Shown: positions 6,191 to 14,664, numbered from the stretch's first letter. The stretch: 22,699 nucleotides of DNA from JAFAGX01 sp035624085 (GCA_035624085.1 DASPSE010000373.1:1-22699), one strand, 5' to 3'. Notes: generated by a model from the sequence alone, not told the origin. Translations and numbers: made by a program.

Positions 6191-8896
6191 TCAGGCCGTC
6201 ACCGCCTCGGGTTTCGGTCTCCCCGCCAGCAACTGGCGCAATACAAATTGCAGAATCCCGCCGTTGGCGTAGTATTGCGCTTCCTGTGGCGTGTCGATTC
6301 GCACCAGCGCGTTGAACTCGTCTGTTTTTCCTTTGCTCTTGGCCTTTACTTTCACCTGCCGCCCCGGCGCGAAGTGTTCGACTACGTCGCGGATGCCGCT
6401 GATCTCAAAAACTTCTTCGCCGGTCAATCCAAGGGACTGAGCATTCTCGCCCTCGAGAAACTGTAGAGGCAGAATTCCCATCCCGACGAGGTTCGAACGA
6501 TGGATGCGCTCGTAGCTTTCTGCGATGACCGCTCGCACGCCGAGCAGGCGCGGCCCTTTGGCCGCCCAGTCACGCGACGAGCCGGAACCGTATTCCTTGC
6601 CAGCGATGATCAGCAGCGGAACACCTTCGGCAAGGTATTTTTCCGAGGCTTCAAAGATGCTCATCTCCGCGCCATCCGGCAGATGCCGTGTGAATCCGCC
6701 TTCTAGATTGGGGACCATCTTGTTGCGCAGCCGCACGTTGGCGAATGTGCCACGAACCATCACCTCGTGATTGCCGCGGCGCGATCCATACGAGTTGAAA
6801 TCCGCCGGCTTGACGCCGTTCTCGATCAGATACTTTCCCGCTGGGCTGTCTTTCTTGATCGAACCCGCCGGCGAGATATGGTCGGTGGTCACACTATCTC
6901 CGAGCACGGCCAGCACGCGCGCGTCCCGAATTTCCTCAACCGCTCCCGGTCTAACTGTCATACGCTCGAAGTACGGAGCCTGGCGAATGTAAGTGGAATC
7001 CGGCTCCCATGCGTAGGTTTCGCCTTTCGGTACGGCCATCGCCCGCCAGCGCTCGTCGCCCTCATAGACTTCCCCGTACGTTTTGCGGAACATGTCAGAA
7101 GAAATTGACTTGTTCATCGCTTCCTCCACTTCGGTGCGCGATGGCCAGAGGTCGGCGAGATAAACTGGACTGCCATGTTTGTCGGTGCCAATCGCATCTT
7201 TCCTTAAATCCAGATCAATGCGGCCCGCCAGAGCAAAGGCAACCACCAGTGGCGGAGACATCAAGTAATTGGCCCGAACATCAGGATTGATTCGCCCTTC
7301 GAAGTTGCGATTGCCTGAGAGTACCGACGCGACCACCAAATTGTTGACGTCGATTGCGCGCGCTACTTCTTCCGGTAGCGGGCCGGAATTCCCAATGCAG
7401 GTCGTACACCCATAGCCCACGATGTGAAATTTCAGTTTCTCGAGGTATCCGGTCAGACCGGCGCGCTCCAGATAATCGCGAACGACCTTGGAGCCTGGTG
7501 CCAACGAAGTCTTCACCCACGCAGGTACTTGCAGCCCCCGCTCCACAGCCTTTTTCGCGAGCAGACCCGCGGCCAGCATTACCGAAGGATTCGACGTGTT
7601 GGTGCAGCTCGTGATCGCAGCAATCACTACACTTCCATGGTGCAGATGACCGTTCCCGGAAACTGTTTCTGCCACTTTCTGCGCCCCTTTGCCGGGTTTC
7701 ATCAACGAGGGTAACGCCTGCTCGAACGACTGCTTAGCCTGGGAAAGCGGCACCCGATCCTGCGGCCGCTTCGGGCCGGCAAGACTCGGCTCGACCGTTG
7801 TCAGGTCAAGTGAAAGCAACTCGGAGTATTGTGCTTCCGGAGTTTTGTCATCGTGGAACAACCCCTGCTCGCGGCAATATGCCTCAACCAGCGCGACCTG
7901 TTCTTCCGAGCGCCCAGTCAAACGCAGGTAGTTGAGCGTTTCTTTGTCGATGGGGAAGATGCCACACGTGGCGCCGTACTCTGGCGACATGTTGCCGATG
8001 GTGGCACGGTCGGCGAGCGGTAACTCCTGCAGGCCGGGGCCGAAATACTCGACGAATTTACCGACGACGCCGTGCTTTCGCAGCATCTCGGTGATAGTCA
8101 GCACGAGATCGGTCGCGGTTCCGCCTTCGCGCAGTTTCCCCGTCAGCTTCACGCCGACCACTTGTGGGATTAGCATGGACACCGGCTGGCCCAACATCGC
8201 AGCCTCTGCTTCAATTCCGCCAACGCCCCAGCCCAGAACGCCAAGGCCGTTGATCATCGTGGTATGGGAATCAGTGCCGACGACGGTATCGGGGTAGGCC
8301 ACGCGCTTGCCCGGTGTTTCCTGCACAAAAACGACACGCGCGAGATATTCGAGATTCACCTGGTGCACGATCCCGGTATCAGGCGGCACAATCGCCAGAT
8401 TGCGGAAGGCCGCTTGTCCCCAGCGCAGAAATGCGTAGCGTTCCTTGTTCCTTAGGAATTCAAGCTCGGCATTCAGTTGCAACGCGTTCGGTGTCCCGAA
8501 TTGATCGACCTGCACTGAATGATCGATAACGAGTTCGGCAGGCTGCAACGGGTTAATTAGCGCCGGATCGCCGGAGAGGCGCTTCATCGCATCGCGCATC
8601 GCTGCCAGGTCAACCACCGCGGGAACGCCGGTAAAATCCTGCATCAGCACGCGGCTGGGAGTGAAGGCGATTTCCTTGTCGGGTCTCGACCTGCTGTTCC
8701 AGCTTGCGAGCGCGCGAATGTCATCTTGCGTAACATTGTGCCCGTCCTCTGTGCGTAGCAGGTTCTCCAGCAGGATGCGTAGGGAATAAGGGAGACGCTG
8801 GGTTGAGATTCCCTGCTTGTCGAGCGCGTCGACACGGTAAATTTCATACTCCTTACCGCCAACGCGCAACATGGAACGGCTGTTGAAACTATTCAT
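6191..8896 (-). CDS. acnA: Aconitate hydratase A
   Basis: Aconitase interconverts citrate and isocitrate in the TCA cycle through a [4Fe-4S] cluster. The 901-residue length fits the AcnA/IRP branch. Cluster ligands are Cys431 (TSCTNTSNP), Cys497 and Cys500 (GYGCTTCIGNSG). The swivelling C-terminal domain contains KEYGSGSSRDWAAKGP (767-782). ATG 8896 was chosen because GGAAGG lies 6 nt upstream and the protein begins like other AcnA proteins (MNSFNSRSMLRVGGKEY); the frame extends upstream without homology. Being the IRP-type enzyme, it could bind RNA when iron-depleted, but that is only family knowledge. It lies downstream of the mntR-mntH-DUF4188 genes on the same strand, with a 73-nt gap. 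Confidence 0.97.
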   Translation of the reverse strand: MNSFNSRSMLRVGGKEYEIYRVDALDKQGISTQRLPYSLRILLENLLRTEDGHNVTQDDIRALASWNSRSRPDKEIAFTPSRVLMQDFTGVPAVVDLAAMRDAMKRLSGDPALINPLQPAELVIDHSVQVDQFGTPNALQLNAELEFLRNKERYAFLRWGQAAFRNLAIVPPDTGIVHQVNLEYLARVVFVQETPGKRVAYPDTVVGTDSHTTMINGLGVLGWGVGGIEAEAAMLGQPVSMLIPQVVGVKLTGKLREGGTATDLVLTITEMLRKHGVVGKFVEYFGPGLQELPLADRATIGNMSPEYGATCGIFPIDKETLNYLRLTGRSEEQVALVEAYCREQGLFHDDKTPEAQYSELLSLDLTTVEPSLAGPKRPQDRVPLSQAKQSFEQALPSLMKPGKGAQKVAETVSGNGHLHHGSVVIAAITSCTNTSNPSVMLAAGLLAKKAVERGLQVPAWVKTSLAPGSKVVRDYLERAGLTGYLEKLKFHIVGYGCTTCIGNSGPLPEEVARAIDVNNLVVASVLSGNRNFEGRINPDVRANYLMSPPLVVAFALAGRIDLDLRKDAIGTDKHGSPVYLADLWPSRTEVEEAMNKSISSDMFRKTYGEVYEGDERWRAMAVPKGETYAWEPDSTYIRQAPYFERMTVRPGAVEEIRDARVLAVLGDSVTTDHISPAGSIKKDSPAGKYLIENGVKPADFNSYGSRRGNHEVMVRGTFANVRLRNKMVPNLEGGFTRHLPDGAEMSIFEASEKYLAEGVPLLIIAGKEYGSGSSRDWAAKGPRLLGVRAVIAESYERIHRSNLVGMGILPLQFLEGENAQSLGLTGEEVFEISGIRDVVEHFAPGRQVKVKAKSKGKTDEFNALVRIDTPQEAQYYANGGILQFVLRQLLAGRPKPEAVTA

Positions 8897-8969
8897 AACT
8901 GCCTTCCTGAACAATAGATGCCGGAGCGTCGAGCGCGAAGCAGCGCAGGAATTCCAGCTTGCATATATT

Positions 8970-9470
8970 CTAAGCCGTTTCTTCGGGAACTGGCGGCGGC
9001 GACGGCGGCTCTCCTTCAAGTTTCAACCTTTTGCGCGCCGAGAACATGGCACCGCGAGCAGCAATCGGGGGTGCAAATCGAGCCAAGCCGACGGGAACAG
9101 GCACGTCGTCATAGATTGCTTCAATGCCGCCGCGCATGAAATAAGTCTCGTGCCAGAATCCGGTGCCGCCCGAGTCGCGCAGGAAGTTCTGCCACCAGAT
9201 CTTGTGAGGTTCCGAGCGCGACCAGCTTTCAAGCGACTGAAAATCCCGCCAGTACTGCCGCATGCCCGCATGCACTGGGAACAGCGAGTAGATGATGGGC
9301 TCGTGAAGTAGCAGGCCATCAGGCTTGGCTGCAACCGCGTTCGAAATCTTCGGACCAAACCCGAACAAGGTTTTGATACCCGTAAGCGCGTTTACGCGCA
9401 TTCCGAGATAAATCACGACCAGATCCGGATACTGGGTCAAATCGACGGTTTTTCTGCTGATAGCGCCCAT
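8970..9470 (-). CDS. DUF4188 (monooxygenase-like) family protein
   Basis: This 166-residue protein matches the DUF4188 family, sometimes annotated as a monooxygenase or phenylacetaldoxime dehydratase-like protein with an alpha/beta dimeric barrel fold. Recognisable blocks are RKTVDLTQYPDLVVIYLGM (6-24), GMRQYWRDFQSLESWSRSEP (69-88) and SGGTGFWHETYFMRGGIEA (100-118). The C-terminal tail is Pro-rich. ATG 9470 has GGAGG 5 nt upstream. It lies 58 nt downstream of mntH on the same strand and may be co-transcribed. The biochemical function is not established; a haem- or small-molecule-binding role would be a guess. Confidence 0.8.
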   Translation of the reverse strand: MGAISRKTVDLTQYPDLVVIYLGMRVNALTGIKTLFGFGPKISNAVAAKPDGLLLHEPIIYSLFPVHAGMRQYWRDFQSLESWSRSEPHKIWWQNFLRDSGGTGFWHETYFMRGGIEAIYDDVPVPVGLARFAPPIAARGAMFSARKRLKLEGEPPSPPPVPEETA

Positions 9471-9528
9471 GGGAACCTCCCGTTGTGAAGTGTCCAGTTT
9501 AGTCGAAGAGGATCGCGTAGGGCCTGGC

Positions 9529-10875
9529 CTAGCCGTGGACGGCTTGCATCAGCAGCCACCCGTTGAGGACTGCGATGAAGACCGCGGTCACCCAGGAAAG
9601 AGATTTCAACCAGATCGCATTTGCGAATTCGCCCATCTTCCGTCGATCGCTGGTGAACATCACCAGCGGAAACACTGCGAAGCTGAGTTGCATGCTGAGA
9701 ATGACCTGGCTCAGCACCAGAAGGTTGGCCGTCCCTCTCGCTCCCCATAGCGCTGTCACGGCGACCGCAGGTATGATGGCTAACGCCCGAGTGATCAGGC
9801 GTCGCAGCCATGGGCGCAGGCGAATGCTCAAGAATCCTTCCATCACGACCTGCCCCGCCAGCGTCCCGGTCAACGTGGAATTTTGTCCCGAAGCCAGGAG
9901 AGCCAGAGCGAACACCGTGCTTGCACCTGTAACGCCGAGCAACGGAGAGAGTAGTTTGTAGGCATCCTGGATTTCGGCCACCTGATGGTTGCCGGTGCGA
10001 TAGAACGTTGCTGCGGACACGATCAAAATGGCGGCATTGACGAACAGGGCAAGCATGAGAGCGACAGTGGAATCGATGGTGCAATAGCGGATCGCCTCAC
10101 GCTTGCCCTCGGAAGTACGCTCGAAATTCCGGGTTTGGACGATCGCAGAATGCAAGTAAAGATTGTGGGGCATCACCGTTGCGCCCAAAATGCCGATAGC
10201 GATGTACAGCATTCCCGGATCGCGGATAATTTGCGCGGAAGGCACGAAGAAACCGGAGGCCAGTCCGGCAAGACCCGGCTGAGAGAACAGTATCTCCAAT
10301 CCGAAGCAGATGCCGATAGTAGCAATCAATGAGATCACCAGTGCTTCGAGAAAGCGAAATCCCTTCTGCTGAAGGAACAGAATCACCAACACATCCAGCG
10401 CAGTGAGGCATACGCCCCACAGCAGCGGAATGTGGAACAGCAGATTGAGGGCAATCGCCGAGCCGATTACTTCCGCAAGGTCGCAGGCAGCAATGGCAAT
10501 CTCGGCGAAAACCCAAAGGCCGAGCGACACTGGCCGGCTGAAATGATCGCGACAGGCTTGCGCCAGGTCCCTGCCCGTCACCACTCCCAGCTTGATGGCC
10601 AAAGCCTGCAGCAGAATGGCCATGAAATTGGAGAGCATGATGACCGAGAGCAGCGTGTAGTTATAACGCGCCCCCCCTGCCAAATCGGTGGCCCAATTGC
10701 CGGGATCCATGTAGCCGACAGCGATCAGAAAACCAGGGCCTGCAAAGGCCACGAGCTTGCGCAGGAACGCGGACGACTTGGGAACGGGCAGGCTGCTGTG
10801 AATCTCGGGGAGACTGGGCTGGATAACTTCAGAGCGCCAAGCCTGTTCTCCGGTGCTGATCACGTTGGTTGCCAT
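9529..10875 (-). CDS. mntH: NRAMP-family divalent metal transporter (Mn2+/Fe2+)
   Basis: MntH imports Mn2+ or Fe2+ with protons. The protein has 448 residues and many hydrophobic segments. Metal-site motifs are intact: YMDPGNWATD (Asp57, Asn60) in TM1 and GATVMPHNLYLH (Met235) in TM6. ATG 10875 is preferred to an in-frame ATG at 10935, because the latter lies upstream of the candidate -10 box at 10921; no strong ribosome site precedes either, so the start remains somewhat open. It is 114 nt downstream of mntR on the same strand, with its own promoter and a palindrome matching that of mntR, so repression by MntR with bound metal is likely. Confidence 0.92.
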   Translation of the reverse strand: MATNVISTGEQAWRSEVIQPSLPEIHSSLPVPKSSAFLRKLVAFAGPGFLIAVGYMDPGNWATDLAGGARYNYTLLSVIMLSNFMAILLQALAIKLGVVTGRDLAQACRDHFSRPVSLGLWVFAEIAIAACDLAEVIGSAIALNLLFHIPLLWGVCLTALDVLVILFLQQKGFRFLEALVISLIATIGICFGLEILFSQPGLAGLASGFFVPSAQIIRDPGMLYIAIGILGATVMPHNLYLHSAIVQTRNFERTSEGKREAIRYCTIDSTVALMLALFVNAAILIVSAATFYRTGNHQVAEIQDAYKLLSPLLGVTGASTVFALALLASGQNSTLTGTLAGQVVMEGFLSIRLRPWLRRLITRALAIIPAVAVTALWGARGTANLLVLSQVILSMQLSFAVFPLVMFTSDRRKMGEFANAIWLKSLSWVTAVFIAVLNGWLLMQAVHG

Positions 10876-10920
10876 CTGCGAGTTACCGCGCCGAGCTTCG
10901 CGCGTTAAGATGTTAGCATG

Positions 10921-10950
10921 AGTATACCACGGCATGTGAACTATAGTTAA
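10921..10950 (-). promoter_or_regulatory. mntH promoter with candidate MntR operator
   Basis: On the minus strand TTAACT (10945-10950) and TATACT (10921-10926) are separated by 18 nt. The -35 box is embedded in a palindrome: AACTATAGTT (10939-10948) is perfect and extends to TTAACTATAGTTCA with one mismatched pair. The same arrangement, beginning with the same TTAAC, occurs upstream of mntR, which supports a metal-responsive operator. Confidence 0.55.
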
Positions 10951-10989
10951 TTACGGAAGTGCAGTTTCCTGCAGTTGTAAGGTAAGCGA

Positions 10990-11673
10990 CTACGAAGAGG
11001 GGTTGCGGCGCGAGATGCGGGATTCTCTTGATACCCACACCTTTTCGGCAGCCGAGCGGCCAAGAGCCACAGCCCCGGCGCCGGTGGCCAGGGTCAGGGT
11101 TTGATCATAATTTCTGCCGGAGACATGCAGGCGGGCGCCGGGGCGGATTCCGCGATGCTCCAGAAATTCCAGTAGCGGCCGGTCACGTTCATAGATGCCG
11201 CTCACCACATAATTCTTACCAGCCTCGGCTTCTGCCAGCAGGAGCAGGCCTCTACGACGACGGCTGGCAGGGCTTTCCTGTTCGCTGAGATTGCCATGCG
11301 GACAAGCCCCGCCACGCCCCAGCTTGGCCAGCAGCTTGGCTTCGAAGTCGGGAGAGACGGCATGTTCTAACCGCTCAGCCTCGTCGTGCACTTTGTACCA
11401 TTCCATGCCGAACATCTCCGAGAGCATGCGCTCGATCAGATGATGACGGAGTGTGAGCTTGCGCGCGATCTTGCGCCCCGCAGATGTCAGGCCCACGTGG
11501 CCGTCTCCCTGCACGCGCACGAGGCCATCTTTTCTTAGCCGGCGCAGCGCCATGGTCACCGCCGGCGGAGAAACCGAAAGCCGGTGCGCAAGGGTGGCAG
11601 AAATTACGGTCTCGCCTTCGCTCTCCGCTTCGAGTACGGCCTTAAGATAATCTTCCTTGGAGACGGTGATCAT
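10990..11673 (-). CDS. mntR: DtxR/MntR-family metal-dependent repressor
   Basis: The protein has 227 residues with three parts: a winged helix (about 1-72), a metal-binding and dimerisation domain (about 73-135) and a FeoA/SH3-like C-terminal domain (about 150-215). Predicted metal ligands are Asp8, His77, Glu100, Glu103 and His104. The Glu-x-x-Glu-His pattern (ERLEH) has Glu where DtxR has Cys102, which favours a manganese-type sensor. A conserved-looking ACPHG segment is at 123-127. ATG 11673 follows TATAAT by only 8 nt, so the mRNA is probably leaderless. It lies upstream of mntH and is divergent from purD. Fe2+ sensing cannot be excluded. Confidence 0.9.
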   Translation of the reverse strand: MITVSKEDYLKAVLEAESEGETVISATLAHRLSVSPPAVTMALRRLRKDGLVRVQGDGHVGLTSAGRKIARKLTLRHHLIERMLSEMFGMEWYKVHDEAERLEHAVSPDFEAKLLAKLGRGGACPHGNLSEQESPASRRRRGLLLLAEAEAGKNYVVSGIYERDRPLLEFLEHRGIRPGARLHVSGRNYDQTLTLATGAGAVALGRSAAEKVWVSRESRISRRNPSS

Positions 11674-11681
11674 CTGGCACG

Positions 11682-11710
11682 ATTATACGACGCGCATTAA
11701 ACATGGTTAA
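11682..11710 (-). promoter_or_regulatory. mntR promoter with candidate autoregulatory operator
   Basis: On the minus strand TTAACC (11705-11710) and TATAAT (11682-11687) are 17 nt apart. The -35 box begins the semi-palindrome TTAACCATGTTTAA (11697-11710; outer TTAA/TTAA arms, central CATG). It matches the mntH site at 10 of 14 positions and has the same position relative to the -35. Transcription would start at or next to the ATG. Confidence 0.55.
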
Positions 11711-11769
11711 TAGACTGAAGGACTGAACCAGTGAGTCCTTGGCTCGATTTCGCAAAGGCTGCATCGGGT

Positions 11770-11799
11770 TTGACATCATGCTCCACAGGACCCTAACCT
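11770..11799 (+). promoter_or_regulatory. Candidate purD promoter
   Basis: A perfect TTGACA (11770-11775) is followed 18 nt later by TAACCT (11794-11799), a weak -10. A start near 11806 would give a leader of about 7 nt before the purD ATG, which has no ribosome site. Confidence 0.35.
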
Positions 11800-11812
11800 T
11801 GTTTGTCCGAGT

Positions 11813-13084
11813 ATGAAGGTTCTCGTTATCGGAAGCGGCGGGCGCGAGCACGCGCTGGTGTGGAAACTAACCCAGTCTCCGCGTGTTTCAAAGGTTTACT
11901 GCGCGCCGGGAAACGGCGGGATCGCCGCCGAAGCCGAATGTCTTCCTGTCGACGTAAAGAAGATCGAGTCGCTGCTTGTGCTGGGAGACCAACTCCGGCC
12001 CGACCTGACAGTGGTGGGACCAGAGTTACCCCTGAGTTTGGGCGTGGTCGATGAATTCACGCAGCGCGGGTGGAGGATTTTCGGCCCAACGCGTGCGGCA
12101 GCGCGGCTCGAGTCGAGCAAGAGCTTTGCCAAAGAATTCATGCAGCGCTACCACATTCCCACAGCCCACTATGCCATCTGCAAGTCGCTCGATGAGGTGC
12201 GTCATGCCCTGCCCCATTTTCATATGCCTGTGGTGCTCAAGGCGGACGGACTAGCTGCGGGAAAAGGCGTGGTGATCTGCAAGACCAAGGAGGAGGCAAC
12301 TGCGGTTGCCACTGAGATGCTGAGCGGAAGAATGCTGGGCGAGGCAGGCTCACGCGTTGTGCTGGAGGAATGCCTTCGCGGCGAGGAACTTTCTTTCCTC
12401 GTGCTCAGTGATGGAGAACGGGTAGCGCCGTTAGTACCGGCACAGGACTACAAGCGGGTCGGCGACGGTGACACTGGCCCCAACACGGGCGGCATGGGCG
12501 CCTATTCCACTCAATTCATCCTGGACGCCCAGATGCAAAATTGGCTTCTCCAGCACGTTGCCCGGCCCGTCGTCGCTGGGATGAAATCGGAAGGAGTGGA
12601 ATATCGAGGCGTGCTGTACTGTGGTCTGATGATGACGGCGCGAGGACCAATGGTCCTGGAGTTTAATTGCCGCTTCGGCGATCCCGAGACCCAGGCAATT
12701 CTGATGCGCTTGGAAAGCGATCTGCTGGAGGCGCTGGAAGCGGCCATCGAAGGCCGCGTCAGCGATGGTGATTTCCGCTGGTCGTCCGACGCGACGGTTT
12801 GTGTGGTAATGGCCTCTGGAGGATATCCCGGCGCCTTTGAAGTCGGGAAGAAAGTAATGGGCCTTGAAGAGGCCAGCAAGATGGAGGGGGTTAAGATCTT
12901 TCACGCAGGAACGACGGCGCGCGATAACGCATATTTCACAGCAGGCGGGAGGGTGCTGGGCATAACTGCGCGCGCGTCGGAGTTAAACACTGCGGTGGAG
13001 CGCGCTTATGCCGCGGCGTCGAAGGTCGGTTTCGAAGGCGCGCATTACCGGAAAGACATTGCGGCGAAGGCTTTGAAAAAATAG
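11813..13084 (+). CDS. purD: Phosphoribosylamine--glycine ligase (GARS)
   Basis: PurD catalyses the second step of de novo purine synthesis, joining glycine to phosphoribosylamine with ATP. The 423-residue length is normal. Motifs are GSGGREHAL (7-15), the ATP-grasp loop LKADGLAAGKGV, AQDYKRVGDGDTGPNTGGMG and the metal-site RFGDPETQ. The ATG at 11813 has no Shine-Dalgarno and follows a candidate promoter closely. It is divergent from mntR. purE follows 178 nt downstream, with an inverted repeat between them. No purK or purH is adjacent. Confidence 0.97.
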   Translation: MKVLVIGSGGREHALVWKLTQSPRVSKVYCAPGNGGIAAEAECLPVDVKKIESLLVLGDQLRPDLTVVGPELPLSLGVVDEFTQRGWRIFGPTRAAARLESSKSFAKEFMQRYHIPTAHYAICKSLDEVRHALPHFHMPVVLKADGLAAGKGVVICKTKEEATAVATEMLSGRMLGEAGSRVVLEECLRGEELSFLVLSDGERVAPLVPAQDYKRVGDGDTGPNTGGMGAYSTQFILDAQMQNWLLQHVARPVVAGMKSEGVEYRGVLYCGLMMTARGPMVLEFNCRFGDPETQAILMRLESDLLEALEAAIEGRVSDGDFRWSSDATVCVVMASGGYPGAFEVGKKVMGLEEASKMEGVKIFHAGTTARDNAYFTAGGRVLGITARASELNTAVERAYAAASKVGFEGAHYRKDIAAKALKK

Positions 13085-13107
13085 AGTTGGGCGGACCATC
13101 ACCTTTC

Positions 13108-13203
13108 TTGTCATTCCGAATGGCTTCCAGCCATGAGGAATCTGCTGTTCCATCGGCGTGGAGGAAGCAGATTTCTCGGGGATGCATCCCCTCGAAATGA
13201 CAA
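13108..13203. repeat. Palindromic intergenic repeat (TTGTCATTC...AATGACAA family), copy 2
   Basis: Outer arms TTGTCATTCCGA (13108-13119) and TCGAAATGACAA (13192-13203) pair at 11 of 12 positions; inner arms GAGGAATCTGCT (13135-13146) and AGCAGATTTCTC (13166-13177) also at 11 of 12. The design is the same as the copy at 3607-3693. It sits between purD and purE and could affect their expression ratio. Confidence 0.75.
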
Positions 13204-13262
13204 CCGCGAAGATGAGGTCAAAAGGCGGACAGTTTGCGGTTTCGAGCGGACGAAAGGACGTA

Positions 13263-13772
13263 ATGAGCAAGCCAGTGGTTTCCATCGTCATGGGCAGTGA
13301 CTCTGACCTTGAGATCATGCGCGAGGCGGCCAAGGCGCTTGAGGATTTTGGGGTTGCCTACGAAATTGACGTCACTTCTGCGCACCGTTCTCCTGACCGG
13401 ACGGCGGAATTCGCCCGCAAGGCGGCGGATCGTGGCATCCGGGTGATTATTGCCGGCGCGGGCGGGGCCGCCCACCTCGCCGGAGTGATCGCTGCACACA
13501 CCAGCCTGCCGGTCATCGGCGTTCCGATTCCCTCCACCGCGCTCAATGGGCTGGATTCTCTGTTAGCAACTGTCCAGATGCCCGCGGGAATACCTGTGGC
13601 GACCGTTGCGATAGGAAAGGCTGGTGCTACCAACGCAGGAATTCTGGCCGCTCAGATACTCGCCCTCAGCAGTGCTGCACTGGCAAGGAAGCTGGATGCT
13701 CACAAAGAGCACCTGGCGAACAGCGTGGAAGAGAAGTCGAAGAAGCTGAAGATGACGCTGGGAGAATCGTGA
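13263..13772 (+). CDS. purE: N5-carboxyaminoimidazole ribonucleotide mutase (class I PurE)
   Basis: PurE converts N5-CAIR to CAIR in purine synthesis. The 169-residue protein has the class I hallmarks: MGSDSDLEIM (9-18), SAHRSPDR, the glycine-rich AGAGGAAHLAGVIAAHT and the GLDSLLATVQMPAGIPVAT loop. ATG 13263 is chosen over an upstream in-frame ATG (13158) because AAAGGA lies 6 nt before it and because the upstream part falls in an intergenic repeat. Class I PurE normally works with PurK, which is not in the window. It is convergent with galU, 10 nt apart. Confidence 0.96.
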   Translation: MSKPVVSIVMGSDSDLEIMREAAKALEDFGVAYEIDVTSAHRSPDRTAEFARKAADRGIRVIIAGAGGAAHLAGVIAAHTSLPVIGVPIPSTALNGLDSLLATVQMPAGIPVATVAIGKAGATNAGILAAQILALSSAALARKLDAHKEHLANSVEEKSKKLKMTLGES

Positions 13773-13782
13773 ACCGGTTGCG

Positions 13783-14664
13783 CTACAGTTTAAGAGTTTT
13801 CAAGTATTCCCGAAACGCTTGTCCCAGGTCTGGACGCTTCAAGGCAAATTCCACAGTCGCCTTCAGGAAGCCGAGCTTGTCGCCGGTGTCATGCCGTTTG
13901 CCCTGGTACACGTAGGCGTACATCTTCTCCCGCTTGAGCAGCAAGCGCATGCCATCCGTCAGTTGAAGCTCACCACCCGTGCCAGCTTGGGTCTGCGACA
14001 AAGTATCGAAAACAGTCGGAGTCAAGATGTAACGTCCAATAATGGCCAGGTTCGAAGGCGCATCTTCCAGCCGCGGTTTCTCCACCATGTTGCGGATCTC
14101 GTACAGACGCCCGTTGAACTGCCCCGGAACCGGCTTGACGTCGAGCACGCCGTAGGCTGAGATGGCCTTCCCTTCGACAATCTGCGTAGCCAGAACCGAG
14201 CATTGGGTTTGTTCGAAGACATCGATCATCTGCTTGAGGCACGGCGGGTCGGCGTCGATGACGTCGTCCGCCAACAGCACCGCGAAAGGCTCGTTCCCTA
14301 CCAATTCGCGGGCGGTGAGCACAGCATGGCCTAGCCCCATGGCTTCCTTCTGACGGACGTAGGCGACGTGAATCAAGTCTGAGATGTGACGCACGATCTC
14401 AAGCAGATCGGTTTTCTTGCGGTCTTGCAACATCCGCTCCAGTTCGTAACTCACGTCGAAATGATCTTCAATCGCTTGTTTGCCGCGACCGGTCACGATG
14501 ATGATCTGGTCGCAACCGGAGGCCAGAGCCTCCTCCACGCCATATTGAATGATGGGCTTGTCCACTAAGGGCAGCATTTCTTTGGGCTGAGCCTTGGTGG
14601 CAGGCAGGAAACGCGTGCCCAGCCCGGCGGCGGGAAACACGGCTTTGCGAACTCGCATGGTCAT
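13783..14664 (-). CDS. galU: UTP--glucose-1-phosphate uridylyltransferase
   Basis: GalU makes UDP-glucose from UTP and glucose-1-phosphate, feeding cell-surface polysaccharide and sugar-nucleotide pathways. The 293-residue protein has the nucleotidyltransferase signature GLGTRFLPATKAQPKEML (14-31), RQKEAMGLGHAVL (104-116) and LLADDVID (130-137). Start ATG 14664 follows GGAAGA by about 10 nt; the second Met (14658) is an alternative. It stands alone, convergent with purE and divergent from rpe. Confidence 0.95.
   Translation of the reverse strand: MTMRVRKAVFPAAGLGTRFLPATKAQPKEMLPLVDKPIIQYGVEEALASGCDQIIIVTGRGKQAIEDHFDVSYELERMLQDRKKTDLLEIVRHISDLIHVAYVRQKEAMGLGHAVLTARELVGNEPFAVLLADDVIDADPPCLKQMIDVFEQTQCSVLATQIVEGKAISAYGVLDVKPVPGQFNGRLYEIRNMVEKPRLEDAPSNLAIIGRYILTPTVFDTLSQTQAGTGGELQLTDGMRLLLKREKMYAYVYQGKRHDTGDKLGFLKATVEFALKRPDLGQAFREYLKTLKL

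Noticed and set aside
8897..9019. Longer aconitase start
   Set aside because: The extra 41 residues are Arg-rich, overlap the DUF4188 gene, and GGAAGG stands before ATG 8896.
13158..13262. Longer PurE start
   Set aside because: The added segment is partly intergenic repeat, and a proper ribosome site precedes ATG 13263.
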